Assembly (NCBI RefSeq): GCF_000026145.1
Contig: NC_009445.1
Span: forward strand, 1,426,001-1,490,000
Length of the DNA stretch: 64,000 bases
Origin: Bradyrhizobium sp. ORS 278
GTDB lineage: Bacteria > Pseudomonadota > Alphaproteobacteria > Rhizobiales > Xanthobacteraceae
Direction: 5' to 3'
Below the pieces are notes generated by a model. It did not search any database, was not told where the DNA came from, and saw only the letters and a list, made by a program, of their open reading frames with translations. The position numbers and the translations under genes are program-made. Numbering within the stretch: position 1 is the stretch's first letter; every line of letters starts with the position of its first letter. Below are positions 19,155-27,789 of this stretch, piece after piece.

Positions 19155-19283
19155 GTAGGGTGGGCAAAGGCGCTGGCACGGTGGTGAGGCAGGCAGCGGT
19201 GTCGCGCGCCGTGCCCACCGCGCGTCGCGGCAGGCTGCTGATGGTGGGCACGCGCTTACGCGCTTTGCTCACCCTACGGGAGC
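19155..19283. repeat. Intergenic repeat, family E (copy 1)
   Basis: Begins GTAGGGTGGGCAAAGGCGC and ends GCTTTGCTCACCCTACGG, with GTCGCGCGCCGTGCCCACCGC in between. A related copy is at 21888-22050, in the same orientation and also next to a copy of the small gene family found at 22057. Confidence 0.75.
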
Positions 19284-19478
19284 GCGGCTGAGCGACTTCT
19301 TCTTCGCCGTGACGCGCTCCAGCGACTTGATCGCCAGCGGCGGGGCGGCCGGATTGTTCGGCGATGGGCGATCTTCCATGATGAAGCTGCGCGCACGGTC
19401 GTCGCCGTCGACGCCGCCGAGTAGCCTTCCCATGACCACGACGGACGTGGACACGACAGCATCGCGGAAAGGGCGCAT
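19269..19478 (-). pseudogene. Truncated paralogue of the small gene at 22057-22293
   Basis: The C-terminal part, LLGGVDGDDRARSFIMED and APPLAIKSLERVTAKKK, aligns with LLGGLDGDEPARGFIMEQ and RPPLQIKSLERVGAKKK of the gene at 22057-22293. Homology stops upstream of that point, so the first 30 or so residues of the intact gene are missing, and the C-terminus is extended by about ten residues. I read it as a decayed duplicate rather than a working gene. Its 3' end overlaps a family E repeat, as in the intact copy's surroundings. Confidence 0.65.
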
Positions 19479-19593
19479 GATCGCATTCGCACCGCACTGC
19501 CCCTCGCAACATGCTTAATGAATTGTTTACGCCTCTCACCGAAGCTCCGGCGGGCGACCGAATGACGCTCGCATTCCGGCATTCTGCCCTGTC

Positions 19594-21822
19594 GTGACAG
19601 AACATGACGATGGCGGCCGATCCCTGGACATTTTCAGCATGCAGCCAGCCTTGCGGAAGCGCGACGATGTCGCCGACCTGTTCGCCCAGGCGAGCGCGTT
19701 TCACCGCTCCGGCGATCTGGCCAAGGCTCAGGCCGGCTACAGGAAGATCCTCAAGAAGCGGCCAAATCATTTCGGCGCGCTGTATCAGCTTGGACTGTCC
19801 GAACACCAGAGCCGCAAGTCCGACGAGGCGGAGCGCCTGCTGAAGCGGGCGCTGCTGGTCGAGCCGCGGTCCGTCGAGGCGCGGTATGCGCGGGCGGTCG
19901 TCCTGTCCGCGCTGCAGCGGGACAGCGAGGCACTGAGCTGCTTCGACGATCTCCTCGCCTTGAAGCCGGATCTTTTCGACGCGCATCTGGAGCGCGGCAA
20001 GCTGTTGTCGCGTCTCCGGCGTTTCGCCGACGCGGCCGTCAGCTACGACCACGCCATGCTGATCAATCCGCAGCGGCTGGACGTGTTGATCAACAAGGGC
20101 GAAGCGCTGCACTATCTCGGCCGCTTCGTCGATGCGATCGCGTGCTACGACCAGCTGCTCGCGGCCCATCCCACGCATCTGGCCGCGCTGATCAATCGGG
20201 GCTGCGCGTTCAAGGATCTGCGCCGCGCCGACGAGGCGATCGCCGATTTCGACCGGGCGCTGGCCCTGTCGCCGGACGACACGATTGCGCTGATCAATCG
20301 CGGCGAGACGTTCCTGACGCTGAAACGCAACGCCGACGCGCTCCACGATTTCGACCGCGTGATCGCGCTCGATCCGCAATTTGCGCTGGGCTGGCTCGGC
20401 CGCGCCAATGTCCTGATGTTGAACAAGCAGGTGAGCGAGGCGCTGGAGGCCTGCCAGCGTGCGCTCGCGATCGAGCCGAACTCGGCAAAGGCGCTGAACC
20501 AGATCGGTCAATGCCACGCGCTGCTGGGCGATGCGCAGGCCGCTGTCGCCTGTTTCGATGCCGCGCTCGCGATCGACCCGGCCGACGAGATCGCGCTGGA
20601 GAGCCGGATCTTCTCATTGGATTTCTGCGAGGTCGGCTTTGCTCAGCATCAGGCGGCCCGGTCGGAGTGGTGGCGCCGGATCGGCTCCAAGATCGCCGAG
20701 ATGCATCCGCCTCACCATGCCAATGATCCCGATCCCGATCGACGGATCGTCGTGGGCTACGTGTCGGGTGATTTCAAGGAGCATTCCGCCGCCCGCACCT
20801 TCCGCCCCGTGATCCAGAGCCATGACAAGTCGCAGGTCGAGGTGATCTGCTACTCGAATTCGCCGATTCAGGACGCGATCACGGACACGTTCCGGCAGGC
20901 CGCCGATCGATGGCGCGACGTGACGCAATGGTCCGACGATCAGCTCGCAGATTGCATCGGGGTCGACAAGGTCGACATCCTCGTCGACCTGTCCGGGCAC
21001 TCGCGCGGCAACCGGCTGAGCACCTTTGCGCGCAAGCCGGCCCCCATCCAGGTCACCGCGTGGGGCCATGCGACCGGCACCGGCCTGGCGACGATGGATT
21101 ATCTGTTCGGCGATCCGGTCATGGCGCCTCCGGAGATGCGTCACCTGTTTACGGAGCAGATCTACGATCTGCCAAGCTTGATCATCATCGAGCCGCCGCC
21201 TTCGGGACTGCGCAGCCTCGAGGCCCCGGTGACGTCCAACGGCCATGTCACCTACGGCGCGTTCACCAGGGCGAACCGGTTGTCCAGTGCCGTCCTCGAC
21301 GTCTGGGCCCGCATCCTGCGCGCCGACGTCGCCGCCCGATTGCTGGTCAAGGATTATCTGCTCAGCGATGCTGCGATCCAGGCCAGGCTGCTGGCCGACT
21401 TCGCCGCGCGCGGCATCGCGCCGGAGCGTATCGACCTGATCGGGCCGACCTCCCGCGACGAGCATCTGGCTGCGCACCGGCTGATCGACATCTGGCTCGA
21501 TCCTTTTCCCAATGGCGGCGGCGTCTCGGTCTGGGAAGCCCTGCACATGGGCGTGCCGGTCGTATCGAAGCTCGGCAACGGAATGTGCAGCCGGGCCGGC
21601 GGCGCGATCCTGTCGGCGATCGGCATGGCCGACTGGGTCGCCACCGATGACGATGAGTATGTGGACATCGCCTTGCGCGCGACGCCGGACCGGCTCAACA
21701 CGCTCCGTCGCCAGCTCCCCGACCTCATCGCGGAACGCTGCGCTCCGTCCGTCTACACCAGGGCTGTCGAAGCGGCCTATCGCACGATGTGGCAGACCTA
21801 TTGCCGCGGTCGGCGGGCCTGA
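19594..21822 (+). CDS. TPR-repeat protein with O-GlcNAc transferase-like (GT41) domain
   Basis: 742 residues from a GTG start. Residues 25-340 are about nine tetratricopeptide repeats (for example ALINRGCAFKDLRRADEAIA, ALNQIGQCHALLGDAQAAVA). The rest is a GT41/SPINDLY-like domain: VVGYVSGDFKEHSAARTF, ILVDLSGHSRGNRLSTFA (catalytic-type His), and DIWLDPFPNGGGVSVWEALH in the nucleotide-sugar-binding half. Eukaryotic relatives add GlcNAc to Ser/Thr; bacterial ones have few known targets. The gene is bracketed by direct copies of family E repeat plus small gene. Confidence 0.92.
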   Translation: MTEHDDGGRSLDIFSMQPALRKRDDVADLFAQASAFHRSGDLAKAQAGYRKILKKRPNHFGALYQLGLSEHQSRKSDEAERLLKRALLVEPRSVEARYARAVVLSALQRDSEALSCFDDLLALKPDLFDAHLERGKLLSRLRRFADAAVSYDHAMLINPQRLDVLINKGEALHYLGRFVDAIACYDQLLAAHPTHLAALINRGCAFKDLRRADEAIADFDRALALSPDDTIALINRGETFLTLKRNADALHDFDRVIALDPQFALGWLGRANVLMLNKQVSEALEACQRALAIEPNSAKALNQIGQCHALLGDAQAAVACFDAALAIDPADEIALESRIFSLDFCEVGFAQHQAARSEWWRRIGSKIAEMHPPHHANDPDPDRRIVVGYVSGDFKEHSAARTFRPVIQSHDKSQVEVICYSNSPIQDAITDTFRQAADRWRDVTQWSDDQLADCIGVDKVDILVDLSGHSRGNRLSTFARKPAPIQVTAWGHATGTGLATMDYLFGDPVMAPPEMRHLFTEQIYDLPSLIIIEPPPSGLRSLEAPVTSNGHVTYGAFTRANRLSSAVLDVWARILRADVAARLLVKDYLLSDAAIQARLLADFAARGIAPERIDLIGPTSRDEHLAAHRLIDIWLDPFPNGGGVSVWEALHMGVPVVSKLGNGMCSRAGGAILSAIGMADWVATDDDEYVDIALRATPDRLNTLRRQLPDLIAERCAPSVYTRAVEAAYRTMWQTYCRGRRA

Positions 21823-21887
21823 GCGCCTGTGTTCTCGACAACTGGCCCCGCTCTGTGAGCACAGCCGAGCCGCATGGCGCGCGCTGC

Positions 21888-22050
21888 CGTAGGGCGGGTA
21901 AAGGAGCTGGTGCGGGGTGAAGCCGGAGATGCTGTCGCGCGCCGTACCCGCCGCGCCCCGTGGTACGCTCCGAATGCTGGGCAGGGCGCGTGAGGCTGTC
22001 TTCGTCGCAGAAGCAGTTCGGGCGCGCCTTTGCGCACCCTACAGCAGCTC
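21888..22050. repeat. Intergenic repeat, family E (copy 2)
   Basis: Begins CGTAGGGCGGGTAAAGGAGC and ends GCGCACCCTACAGC, with GTCGCGCGCCGTACCCGCCGC inside, matching the layout of 19155-19283. Confidence 0.7.
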
Positions 22051-22056
22051 GGCCGG

Positions 22057-22293
22057 CTACTTCTTCTTTGCCCCAACGCGCTCCAGCGACTTGATCTGGA
22101 GCGGCGGGCGGCCGGATTTTTCGGCGATGTCGCGGTCCTGCTCCATGATGAAGCCGCGCGCGGGTTCGTCGCCGTCGAGGCCGCCGAGCAACTCGGCCGG
22201 AACGCGGCGGTTGGAGCGCTGCGAGCCGTCCTCATAGGTCACGTTGAAGAAGGCGAATTCGCCTTTGGGATTGGAGCCGGGTTTTTTCGCCAT
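22057..22293 (-). CDS. Small conserved hypothetical protein
   Basis: 78 residues, MAKKPGSNPKGEFAFFNVTY at the start and a basic C-terminus ending GAKKK. It is soluble and charged, without a recognisable domain. The Tyr-Glu-Asp-Gly turn and the final Lys-rich tail might indicate nucleic-acid or ribosome association, but that is only composition. A truncated relative lies at 19269-19478. It is probably a real gene because the paralogue retains the same frame and core. Confidence 0.75.
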   Translation of the reverse strand: MAKKPGSNPKGEFAFFNVTYEDGSQRSNRRVPAELLGGLDGDEPARGFIMEQDRDIAEKSGRPPLQIKSLERVGAKKK

Positions 22294-22504
22294 GGATGGC
22301 GCTTTACGGCGGCGGAGGCGGTCCGGTCAATGCCAGAAAATGCTTATCCGGCGCCCGAATTTGACATTTTCGTCATATGGTTTTCGTGGAATCGGCAGGA
22401 CGCCCGAACGGATCGCGGGCCGGACCAGCAGATCCAAAACTCCTCGATTTTGCCGGATGAAAGTGCGTTCATCGCGCATGTCCCATTCGCACCGAATACA
22501 GCCC

Positions 22505-22885
22505 ATGTCGATGCCGCAACTGACCATCTGGTACAACACGCGCTGTCCGGTCTGCGACGCCGGCATCGACTGGCAGCGCAACAAGCTGTTGGCACTGGTG
22601 AAGTCGGGCCGCATCGCGTTCAAGGACATCAACGAGCAGCCGGAGGCGCTGGCCGCGTTCGGCGCCGATGTCGACGATGTCCGCCGTCGGCTGCACGCCA
22701 CCGACGAGGACGGCCAGCTGATCACCGGCGCCGACGTCGCGCTGTTGCTGTGGAAGCTGACGCCGGGCGAGGGCTGGCTCGCCACGCTGCTCGGCAATCG
22801 CGTGCTACGCCCGCTGACGCGCTTCGGCTACGACCGGTTTGCGGACGTGCTGTTCGCCTGGAACAAGCGCAAGGGCCATTGGTGA
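22505..22885 (+). CDS. DCC-family (DUF393) thiol-disulfide oxidoreductase-like protein
   Basis: 126 residues. The thioredoxin-like opening LTIWYNTRCPVCDAGIDW holds a CxxC pair (CPVC), followed by IAFKDINEQPEAL and ATDEDGQLITGADVALLLW, typical of the DUF393/DCC family (variant motif, since the usual D-x-x-C-x-x-C opening reads N-T-R-C-P-V-C). The redox partner is unknown. Two starts (MSMPQ at 22505 or MPQ at 22511) are possible. Confidence 0.88.
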   Translation: MSMPQLTIWYNTRCPVCDAGIDWQRNKLLALVKSGRIAFKDINEQPEALAAFGADVDDVRRRLHATDEDGQLITGADVALLLWKLTPGEGWLATLLGNRVLRPLTRFGYDRFADVLFAWNKRKGHW

Positions 22886-22913
22886 GGCGGAGCCTGCTCT
22901 CGCCCCAGGGGCC

Positions 22914-23119
22914 GGTGCGCTCCCCTCCCCCTTGCGGGGAGGGGTCGGGGGTGGGGGTCCACGAATCGCGCTGCCGCTGAGACGTACAGCTCTCGCTGAG
23001 CGTCTCCAAGCACCGATCGAATTGGTGCTCGCACCCGTGTTGTTGTGCGCATCTCACTGAGGTCAACACCCGGAGACCCCCACCCCCGATCCCTCCCTGC
23101 AGGGGGAAGGGAGCGCACC
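22914..23119. repeat. Palindromic intergenic repeat, family A-like
   Basis: Outer arms GGTGCGCTCCCCTCCCCCTT / AGGGGGAAGGGAGCGCACC and inner arms GGGGGTGGGGGTCC / GGACCCCCACCCCC-like segments form a long inverted repeat with a roughly 110-bp centre. The layout resembles the other family A elements, but the arms differ. Confidence 0.75.
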
Positions 23120-23142
23120 GCGGGTGGAGCAGCGGCTTGCGT

Positions 23143-23457
23143 TCATCTTCCGCGCACCTTCACCCGTGCATGCACCCTCGTGCCGCCGCGCGGGCCGTCC
23201 TCATCGTCGCTACCGCCGAGCGCCATGATCGCGGTGCCCATCGCGGTCGAGCCGAAGGTGACGAAGAACGAGCCGAGCAGCAGGCCGATGGCGACGCCCG
23301 GCGAGTGATCGGCGAAGATCAGGTGGCGCAGGCCCCAGGGATCGAGCAGCAGCAGGCCACCGACCAGCACCACGGCCATCACGAGCCCGAGCGCGAGGTT
23401 GATCGCGAGCAGGCGGAACAGGGGCGATTGCAGCACTCGGTGCTGACTTCGCGGCAT
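23143..23457 (-). CDS. Small membrane protein of unknown function
   Basis: 104 residues from the ATG at 23455-23457. Two hydrophobic helices are visible (LLAINLALGLVMAVVLVGGL and a GVAIGLLLGSFFVTFGSTAM segment), followed by an acidic turn (GGSDDEDGPRGG) and a basic C-terminus. The topology suggests a two-helix inner-membrane hairpin. I do not recognise a characterised family. Confidence 0.75.
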   Translation of the reverse strand: MPRSQHRVLQSPLFRLLAINLALGLVMAVVLVGGLLLLDPWGLRHLIFADHSPGVAIGLLLGSFFVTFGSTAMGTAIMALGGSDDEDGPRGGTRVHARVKVRGR

Positions 23458-23602
23458 CGGCGATCTCCTGAAGATCGTGAACGACGGCGGAATCGTAGCA
23501 CCGATCGCGCCCCACTCAAGGCCGGAACCGCCCGGTCCGGACAGGGCTGATCCGACCGGATCTTGCATCGTTTTGGAACAGGTTCGCGGCGCCGCGGCGC
23601 TG

Positions 23603-24121
23603 TCAGGCCGCCTCGCCTTCGGCCACGCCGTGCTGCTTGGCGATCACGCTCTGCCAGACGCCGGCAATGGCGCGCTGCGTCTCCGGCGCGATCAGGCAAT
23701 GGCCCTCGTGATCGAAGCCGCAGAACCGCGCCGAGGGATCCTTCCGGGTCTCGATCAGCGCCTTGTTGATCAGCTCCAGCGACGCCATCACCTGACCGAT
23801 GTTCTGCAGCCGGGTGTGATGCAGGATGTCGATCAGGCGGAACATCATCACCGGCGGCTGGCCCAGAGCGATGCCCGGGCGGCCGAATTCGAAGAACACG
23901 TTGACCGCCGGCAGCACGCCCTGGATCTGCGCCAGGATCTTGCCGGCGTCGTCGGCGCTGCAGGCGACCAGATGCGCGCCGGGCACCGGCAGCGCGGGGG
24001 GCGCCGGTGGCGCCTCCTCCGGGCCGAGCCCGAGTCCCGCCAGCACCTGATGCTCGATCCAGCGCCGCACCTCCGGTGGCGCCGAGCGGATCTGGTCGGC
24101 GGTCAGCGTAATCCCGATCAT
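23603..24121 (-). CDS. Conserved hypothetical protein
   Basis: 172 residues. The N-terminal helix-rich opening LTADQIRSAPPEVRRWIEHQ and a Pro-rich linker (PPAPPALPVPG) precede a globular part (FFEFGRPGIALGQPPVMMFR, then DHEGHCLIAPETQRAIAGVW). There is no signal peptide or membrane segment. I do not recognise the function; the domain split suggests a small DNA/protein-binding helix joined to a separate core. Confidence 0.72.
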   Translation of the reverse strand: MIGITLTADQIRSAPPEVRRWIEHQVLAGLGLGPEEAPPAPPALPVPGAHLVACSADDAGKILAQIQGVLPAVNVFFEFGRPGIALGQPPVMMFRLIDILHHTRLQNIGQVMASLELINKALIETRKDPSARFCGFDHEGHCLIAPETQRAIAGVWQSVIAKQHGVAEGEAA

Positions 24122-24240
24122 GGCGTCGTCTCCTTTTGCGCGGAATTTTAGGAAGTGAGCATGGCGCGGTATTGACGAGGATCAAGGGGGGATATGCGGG
24201 AGGGGTACACGCGGGTTCAGCAACATCGCTGCTCGATACA

Positions 24241-24402
24241 GTGCCCTCGCCCCTTGTGGGAGAGGGCATGTACGGCCCATCAGACAATGCGGTTGGGTGA
24301 GGGGTCTCTCTCCGCGAGCGTCGCCCGCGGAGAGAGACCCCTCACCAAACCGAGTTCGTTGTGCTGTCCTACATGCCCTCTCCCACAAGGGGCGAGGGCG
24401 CA
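24241..24402. repeat. Palindromic intergenic repeat, family A
   Basis: Arms GTGCCCTCGCCCCTTGTGGG / CCCACAAGGGGCGAGGGCGC with inner GGTTGGGTGAGGGGTCTCTC / GAGAGACCCCTCACCAAACC. It is closely related to 17883-18043; paired changes in the outer arms keep the stem, which suggests selection on the fold. Confidence 0.9.
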
Positions 24403-24582
24403 TTAACCGCCAGCTCGCCGCGCGGCGGGCGTTTTCTGACGCGACGAGTTCGTCGAACATCTTACCCATAAACAAGCTCCATGACACAGCCGGATCACAC
24501 AGCGGCCTGCCATCATTTTGACGCCGCGCTTTCCGCCATGGCATGATCGCCTTCGATTGGATGAATCATCAGGGATCCCCGC

Positions 24583-25398
24583 ATGCTCCGTCGTCTTGCC
24601 TTGCTGTTCGCGGCCTCGTTCTCCGCTTATGTCGCGGCCGGCTCCGCGCAGGCCGCGCGCTGCGGCGGTGACTTCAATACCTTCATCGCGAACGTCTCCG
24701 CTGAAGCGCAGAGCGCCGGCGTCTCGGCCGGCACGGTCAGCCAGGCGCTGTCTGGCGTCACGCTCGATCCCGCCGTGCTCGCCTTCGACCGCCGCCAGCG
24801 CTACACCTTCAACAAGAGCTTCGAGCAGTACGTCTCGACCCGCGTCGGCGCGGGGCGCGTCAATGGTGGCCGAGCGATGTTGCAGCGGCATGCGGCGCTG
24901 CTGTCGAAGATCGAGCAGCAATACGGCGTGCCGCGTCAGATCCTGGTCGCGATCTGGGGGCTCGAGACCGATTTCGGCAAGGGCGACATGGGCAAGCTGC
25001 CGGTGATCCGCACGCTCGCCACGCTCGCGCATGATTGCCGCCGCACCGAGCTGTTCCAGACCGAGCTGCTGGCCGCGCTGAAGATCGTCGAGCGCGGCGA
25101 TCTCGGCTTGCGCGACCTGATCGGCGCCTTCGCCGGCGAGATCGGCCAGACCCAGTTCCTGCCCTCGTCCTACATCAAATACGGCGTCGACTTCGACGGC
25201 GACGGCCGCGTCGACCTCCGCCACTCCACCGCCGACGTGCTGGCCTCCACCGCCAACCTGCTGCACAGCAACGGCTTCAAGATGGGCCAGCCTTATGACG
25301 AGGGCTCGGCGAATTTCGATGCGATGCGCGAGTGGAACAGGGCGGTGATCTACCGAAAGACGATCGGCTACTATGCGGATCAATTGATGGGGCGGTGA
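24583..25398 (+). CDS. Lytic murein transglycosylase (MltB-like, SLT_2 type)
   Basis: 271 residues with a signal peptide (about residues 1-24, ending SAQA-A). The catalytic Glu sits in AIWGLETDFGKG (about E128), and GEIGQTQFLPSSYIKYGVDF is the family's second signature. It should cleave peptidoglycan glycan strands to 1,6-anhydro products in the periplasm. The protein lacks the lipobox of MltB, so it is soluble, and no C-terminal peptidoglycan-binding domain is present. Confidence 0.94.
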   Translation: MLRRLALLFAASFSAYVAAGSAQAARCGGDFNTFIANVSAEAQSAGVSAGTVSQALSGVTLDPAVLAFDRRQRYTFNKSFEQYVSTRVGAGRVNGGRAMLQRHAALLSKIEQQYGVPRQILVAIWGLETDFGKGDMGKLPVIRTLATLAHDCRRTELFQTELLAALKIVERGDLGLRDLIGAFAGEIGQTQFLPSSYIKYGVDFDGDGRVDLRHSTADVLASTANLLHSNGFKMGQPYDEGSANFDAMREWNRAVIYRKTIGYYADQLMGR

Positions 25399-25419
25399 AG
25401 CACGCCGTCCCCTCATCTT

Positions 25420-25605
25420 CGATGTCATGCCCCGCGAAGGCGGGACATCCAGTACGCCGTGCCGGCTCTGCTCGGAAATGACTCGCTGTGAATACTGGAT
25501 CGCCCCGGTCAAGCCGGGCGATCCAGCTTCGAGTGTCGCTACAGCGCTCACCCCATCCACGCCGTCATTGCGGGCTCGTGCTGCGCACGCCCCGGAATGA
25601 CGATC
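25420..25605. repeat. Intergenic repeats, family C-like
   Basis: Several short inverted units: GATGTCATGCCCCGCGAAGG, ACTGGATCGCCCCGGTCAAG, and GTCATTGCGGGCTCGTGCTG ending CCCCGGAATGACGA. They fill the gap after the transglycosylase gene together with the family D element. Confidence 0.6.
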
Positions 25606-25631
25606 GAAGAAAACGGGCCACATACCCGCCA

Positions 25632-26110
25632 TGCGCAAACTGCCCGTCGTGTTAGTTTGTCGCACGATGCGCCCTTGTGCCGTCGGGCAAATCAGCCGCA
25701 CATTTCCGCTCGTCCCGGCCCGCCGGAGGGGCGTTTCGCGATCGTCTCGAGGCGCGGGCCGTTGGATGCGATGGGCGCAGAGCTCCGCAGCGTGGCTTGT
25801 CCGCGCCGACGAACGGAGCGATGCGCACGCCGAAATCGTGGCGTTCCGATACCCCGAAGCTGGTATCAACCCGGGTCATGCTAGCGCGTTGCCTTGGGGA
25901 TGGTGGCCAAAAAGCCCGGCGCACCAGGGAGACCACGTATAAGGTGTCAACCCATTGCGCAGGGAGGGCCGGGTCCGTCCGGCTGAACCTGTGGTGACCG
26001 CCGCGTGCATTTTCTTCGCACGCGGGCCGCAGGCCTCAGCCGAGGCCTGGCTCTCCCTGCGCCCTCCATCTCGACGAGGGCGGCGAAGGTACACAACTCG
26101 GACGCATCAC
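25632..26110. repeat. Long dispersed repeat, family D (copy 1)
   Basis: A roughly 450-bp non-coding element sharing, in order, CAAACTGCCCGTCGTG, CTTGTGCCGTCGGGCAAATC, GGGGCGTTTCGCGATCGTC, GACGAACG, GCAGGGAGGGCCGG, CTGTGGTGACCGCCG and CTCCCTGCGCCCT with the inverse strand of 33165-33622. It has diverged but keeps the order. No ORF in it looks real. It accounts for most of the 745-bp gap before the SDR gene. Confidence 0.8.
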
Positions 26111-26143
26111 GCGCCGCGAGACAAGTTTCGCTTATCCTGAGTT

Positions 26144-26983
26144 TCACCCTTCCTTCGCGGCCGCCTTCTCCAGCCGCTTCGCCATCACCTTCCAATAGGT
26201 GCCGGGCATGAACCGCTGCAACAGGTCCATGAAGCGCGCATCGCCGCCGATCAGGATGCGCGGCTCGTTGCGCTCGATGCCCTGGATGATGCGCAGCGCC
26301 GCGTCGCGAGGGCTGGTCTTGGCGAGCCGCTCGAAGCGCTCGATTGCCTGCACGCGGCGCGCATTGTCCGTCATGCCTGTGCCGGCACGGGCGTTGCGCG
26401 CGATCGCGGTCGCGACGCCGCCGGGATGCACCACCGACAGCTTCACCGGGCTGTTCGCCGTCGCGAGCTCATGACGCAGGCTCTCGGAAAACCCGCGCAC
26501 TGCGAACTTCGCTGCCGCATAGGCGGACTGGCCGGGCGGCGCGATGATGCCGAAGATCGAGGACAGGTTGACGATATGCGCTTCCGGCTGGCGCGACAGA
26601 TGCGGCAGGAACGCGCGGGTGCCGTGCACGACGCCCCAGAAATTGATATTGAACAGCCACTCGATCTCGGCCTGCTCGATCTCGTGGAAGGCGCCGAACA
26701 GCGCCACGCCGGCGTTGTTGACGACGATGTTGAGAGCGGGATGCGCAGCCGTGGCGTCCGCGGCGAATTGCGCGATCGCCGACGCATCGCTGACGTCCAG
26801 CCGGTGCATCGTGACCTTGCGGCCGGACGCGGCAAGCTCCGCCGCGACGCTCGCAAGGCCGGCTTCGTCGCGGTCGGCGAGTGCGAGATCACAACCGCGC
26901 GCGGCCATTTCCAGCGCCAGTGCGCGGCCGATGCCGCTGGCCGCGCCGGTGATCGCCGCGGCCGCCTTGTCGATTGCCGTCAT
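26144..26983 (-). CDS. Short-chain dehydrogenase/reductase
   Basis: 279 residues from the ATG at 26981-26983. Cofactor loop TGAASGIG, the NNAG motif, and the Ser-Tyr-Lys active site (NLSSIFG, YAAAKFAVRG) are intact. Acidic residue LADRDEAG after the second strand suggests NAD(H), with the caveat that specificity is hard to call. The C-terminal tail (LLQRFMPGTYWKVMAKRLEK) resembles SDRs of lipid or hydrophobic substrates. It is divergent from the response-regulator gene. Confidence 0.93.
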   Translation of the reverse strand: MTAIDKAAAAITGAASGIGRALALEMAARGCDLALADRDEAGLASVAAELAASGRKVTMHRLDVSDASAIAQFAADATAAHPALNIVVNNAGVALFGAFHEIEQAEIEWLFNINFWGVVHGTRAFLPHLSRQPEAHIVNLSSIFGIIAPPGQSAYAAAKFAVRGFSESLRHELATANSPVKLSVVHPGGVATAIARNARAGTGMTDNARRVQAIERFERLAKTSPRDAALRIIQGIERNEPRILIGGDARFMDLLQRFMPGTYWKVMAKRLEKAAAKEG

Positions 26984-27131
26984 TGCCGCATCCTGCCCCT
27001 TCGCTTCGCGGCCCGCGTTCCAAATGCCGCGATCACCTTGCGTCACTTTTTCGCATTGGAACCGAACCATCTGCCGGCTTTGCTTTTAACTCAGACTGCA
27101 AATGGGAAGGCACGTTTTTTGGAGGTATTGC

Positions 27132-27536
27132 ATGGGACAGTCGCAGCCGTTCCGCGCCACGGCGCTGATCGTGGAGGACGATCCGACGCAGCGCGAGATG
27201 ATCTCGCTGCTGCTCGAGGAGAGCGAGTATGACGTGATCGCGTGCGAGAGTGCCGAGGCGGCGGAGTTGGTCTTGAACAGGCCGGGCAACCGGGTCGTGC
27301 TGCTGATGACTGACGTCAACCTCGCGGGCCGGATGAGCGGTGTAGAGCTCGCGCATATCGCGCGGGCGCGCCATCCGCACATCAACATCGTGGTCACCTC
27401 GGGCCGGCCGCTGTCGCAGCCGCTGCCGGGCGATGCCAAGTTCTGGGCCAAGCCCTGGGCGCCCCTCGACGTGCTGCGTGAGGCCGAGGTGAGCCTCGAA
27501 CGCGCGCCGGAGCTGCAGCGGAGGCAAGCGGAGTAG
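27132..27536 (+). CDS. Single-domain response regulator
   Basis: 134 residues consisting only of a receiver domain. The acidic pocket is IVEDDPTQ, the phospho-acceptor Asp is in LLMTDVNLAGRMSG, and the conserved Thr/Ser and Lys positions read VVTSGRP and WAKPW. GGAGG lies 6 bases before the ATG at 27132. With no output domain, it probably acts by protein contact or as a phosphate sink. No histidine kinase gene is adjacent, so the partner is elsewhere. Confidence 0.92.
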   Translation: MGQSQPFRATALIVEDDPTQREMISLLLEESEYDVIACESAEAAELVLNRPGNRVVLLMTDVNLAGRMSGVELAHIARARHPHINIVVTSGRPLSQPLPGDAKFWAKPWAPLDVLREAEVSLERAPELQRRQAE

Positions 27537-27708
27537 GGCGGAGTTGGCGATCCGATGGCGGTGGTCGTGCGGACCGGATTGACGAACCCTCCCGGGCACC
27601 CCATTTCTGGAATTACGAACAGCGCCGAGGCGGAGCGCGTGATGGGGCCGGGAAGGACGGCGCCTGCGGAGACCGGGTGGAAGTCGCCCTCCCACCCGGG
27701 AAGTGCAA

Positions 27709-27789
27709 CTACTTCTTCTTCGCAGCCTTCTTGGTCTTCTTCGCGGTCTTCTTGGTGGCCTTGGCGGCCTTCTTCGCCTTCTTCGCCAT
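27709..27789 (-). CDS. Tiny Lys/Ala-rich histone-like peptide
   Basis: A 26-residue ORF from the ATG at 27787-27789 with a GAGGA ribosome site in the right place. The product is almost entirely Lys, Ala and Thr in a KKAKKAAKATKK pattern, like the C-terminal tail of histone H1 or bacterial H1-like proteins. It should bind nucleic acid through charge alone. Most of the frame is AAG codons, so a chance ORF seems unlikely, although a low-complexity remnant of a longer gene is possible. Confidence 0.6.
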   Translation of the reverse strand: MAKKAKKAAKATKKTAKKTKKAAKKK

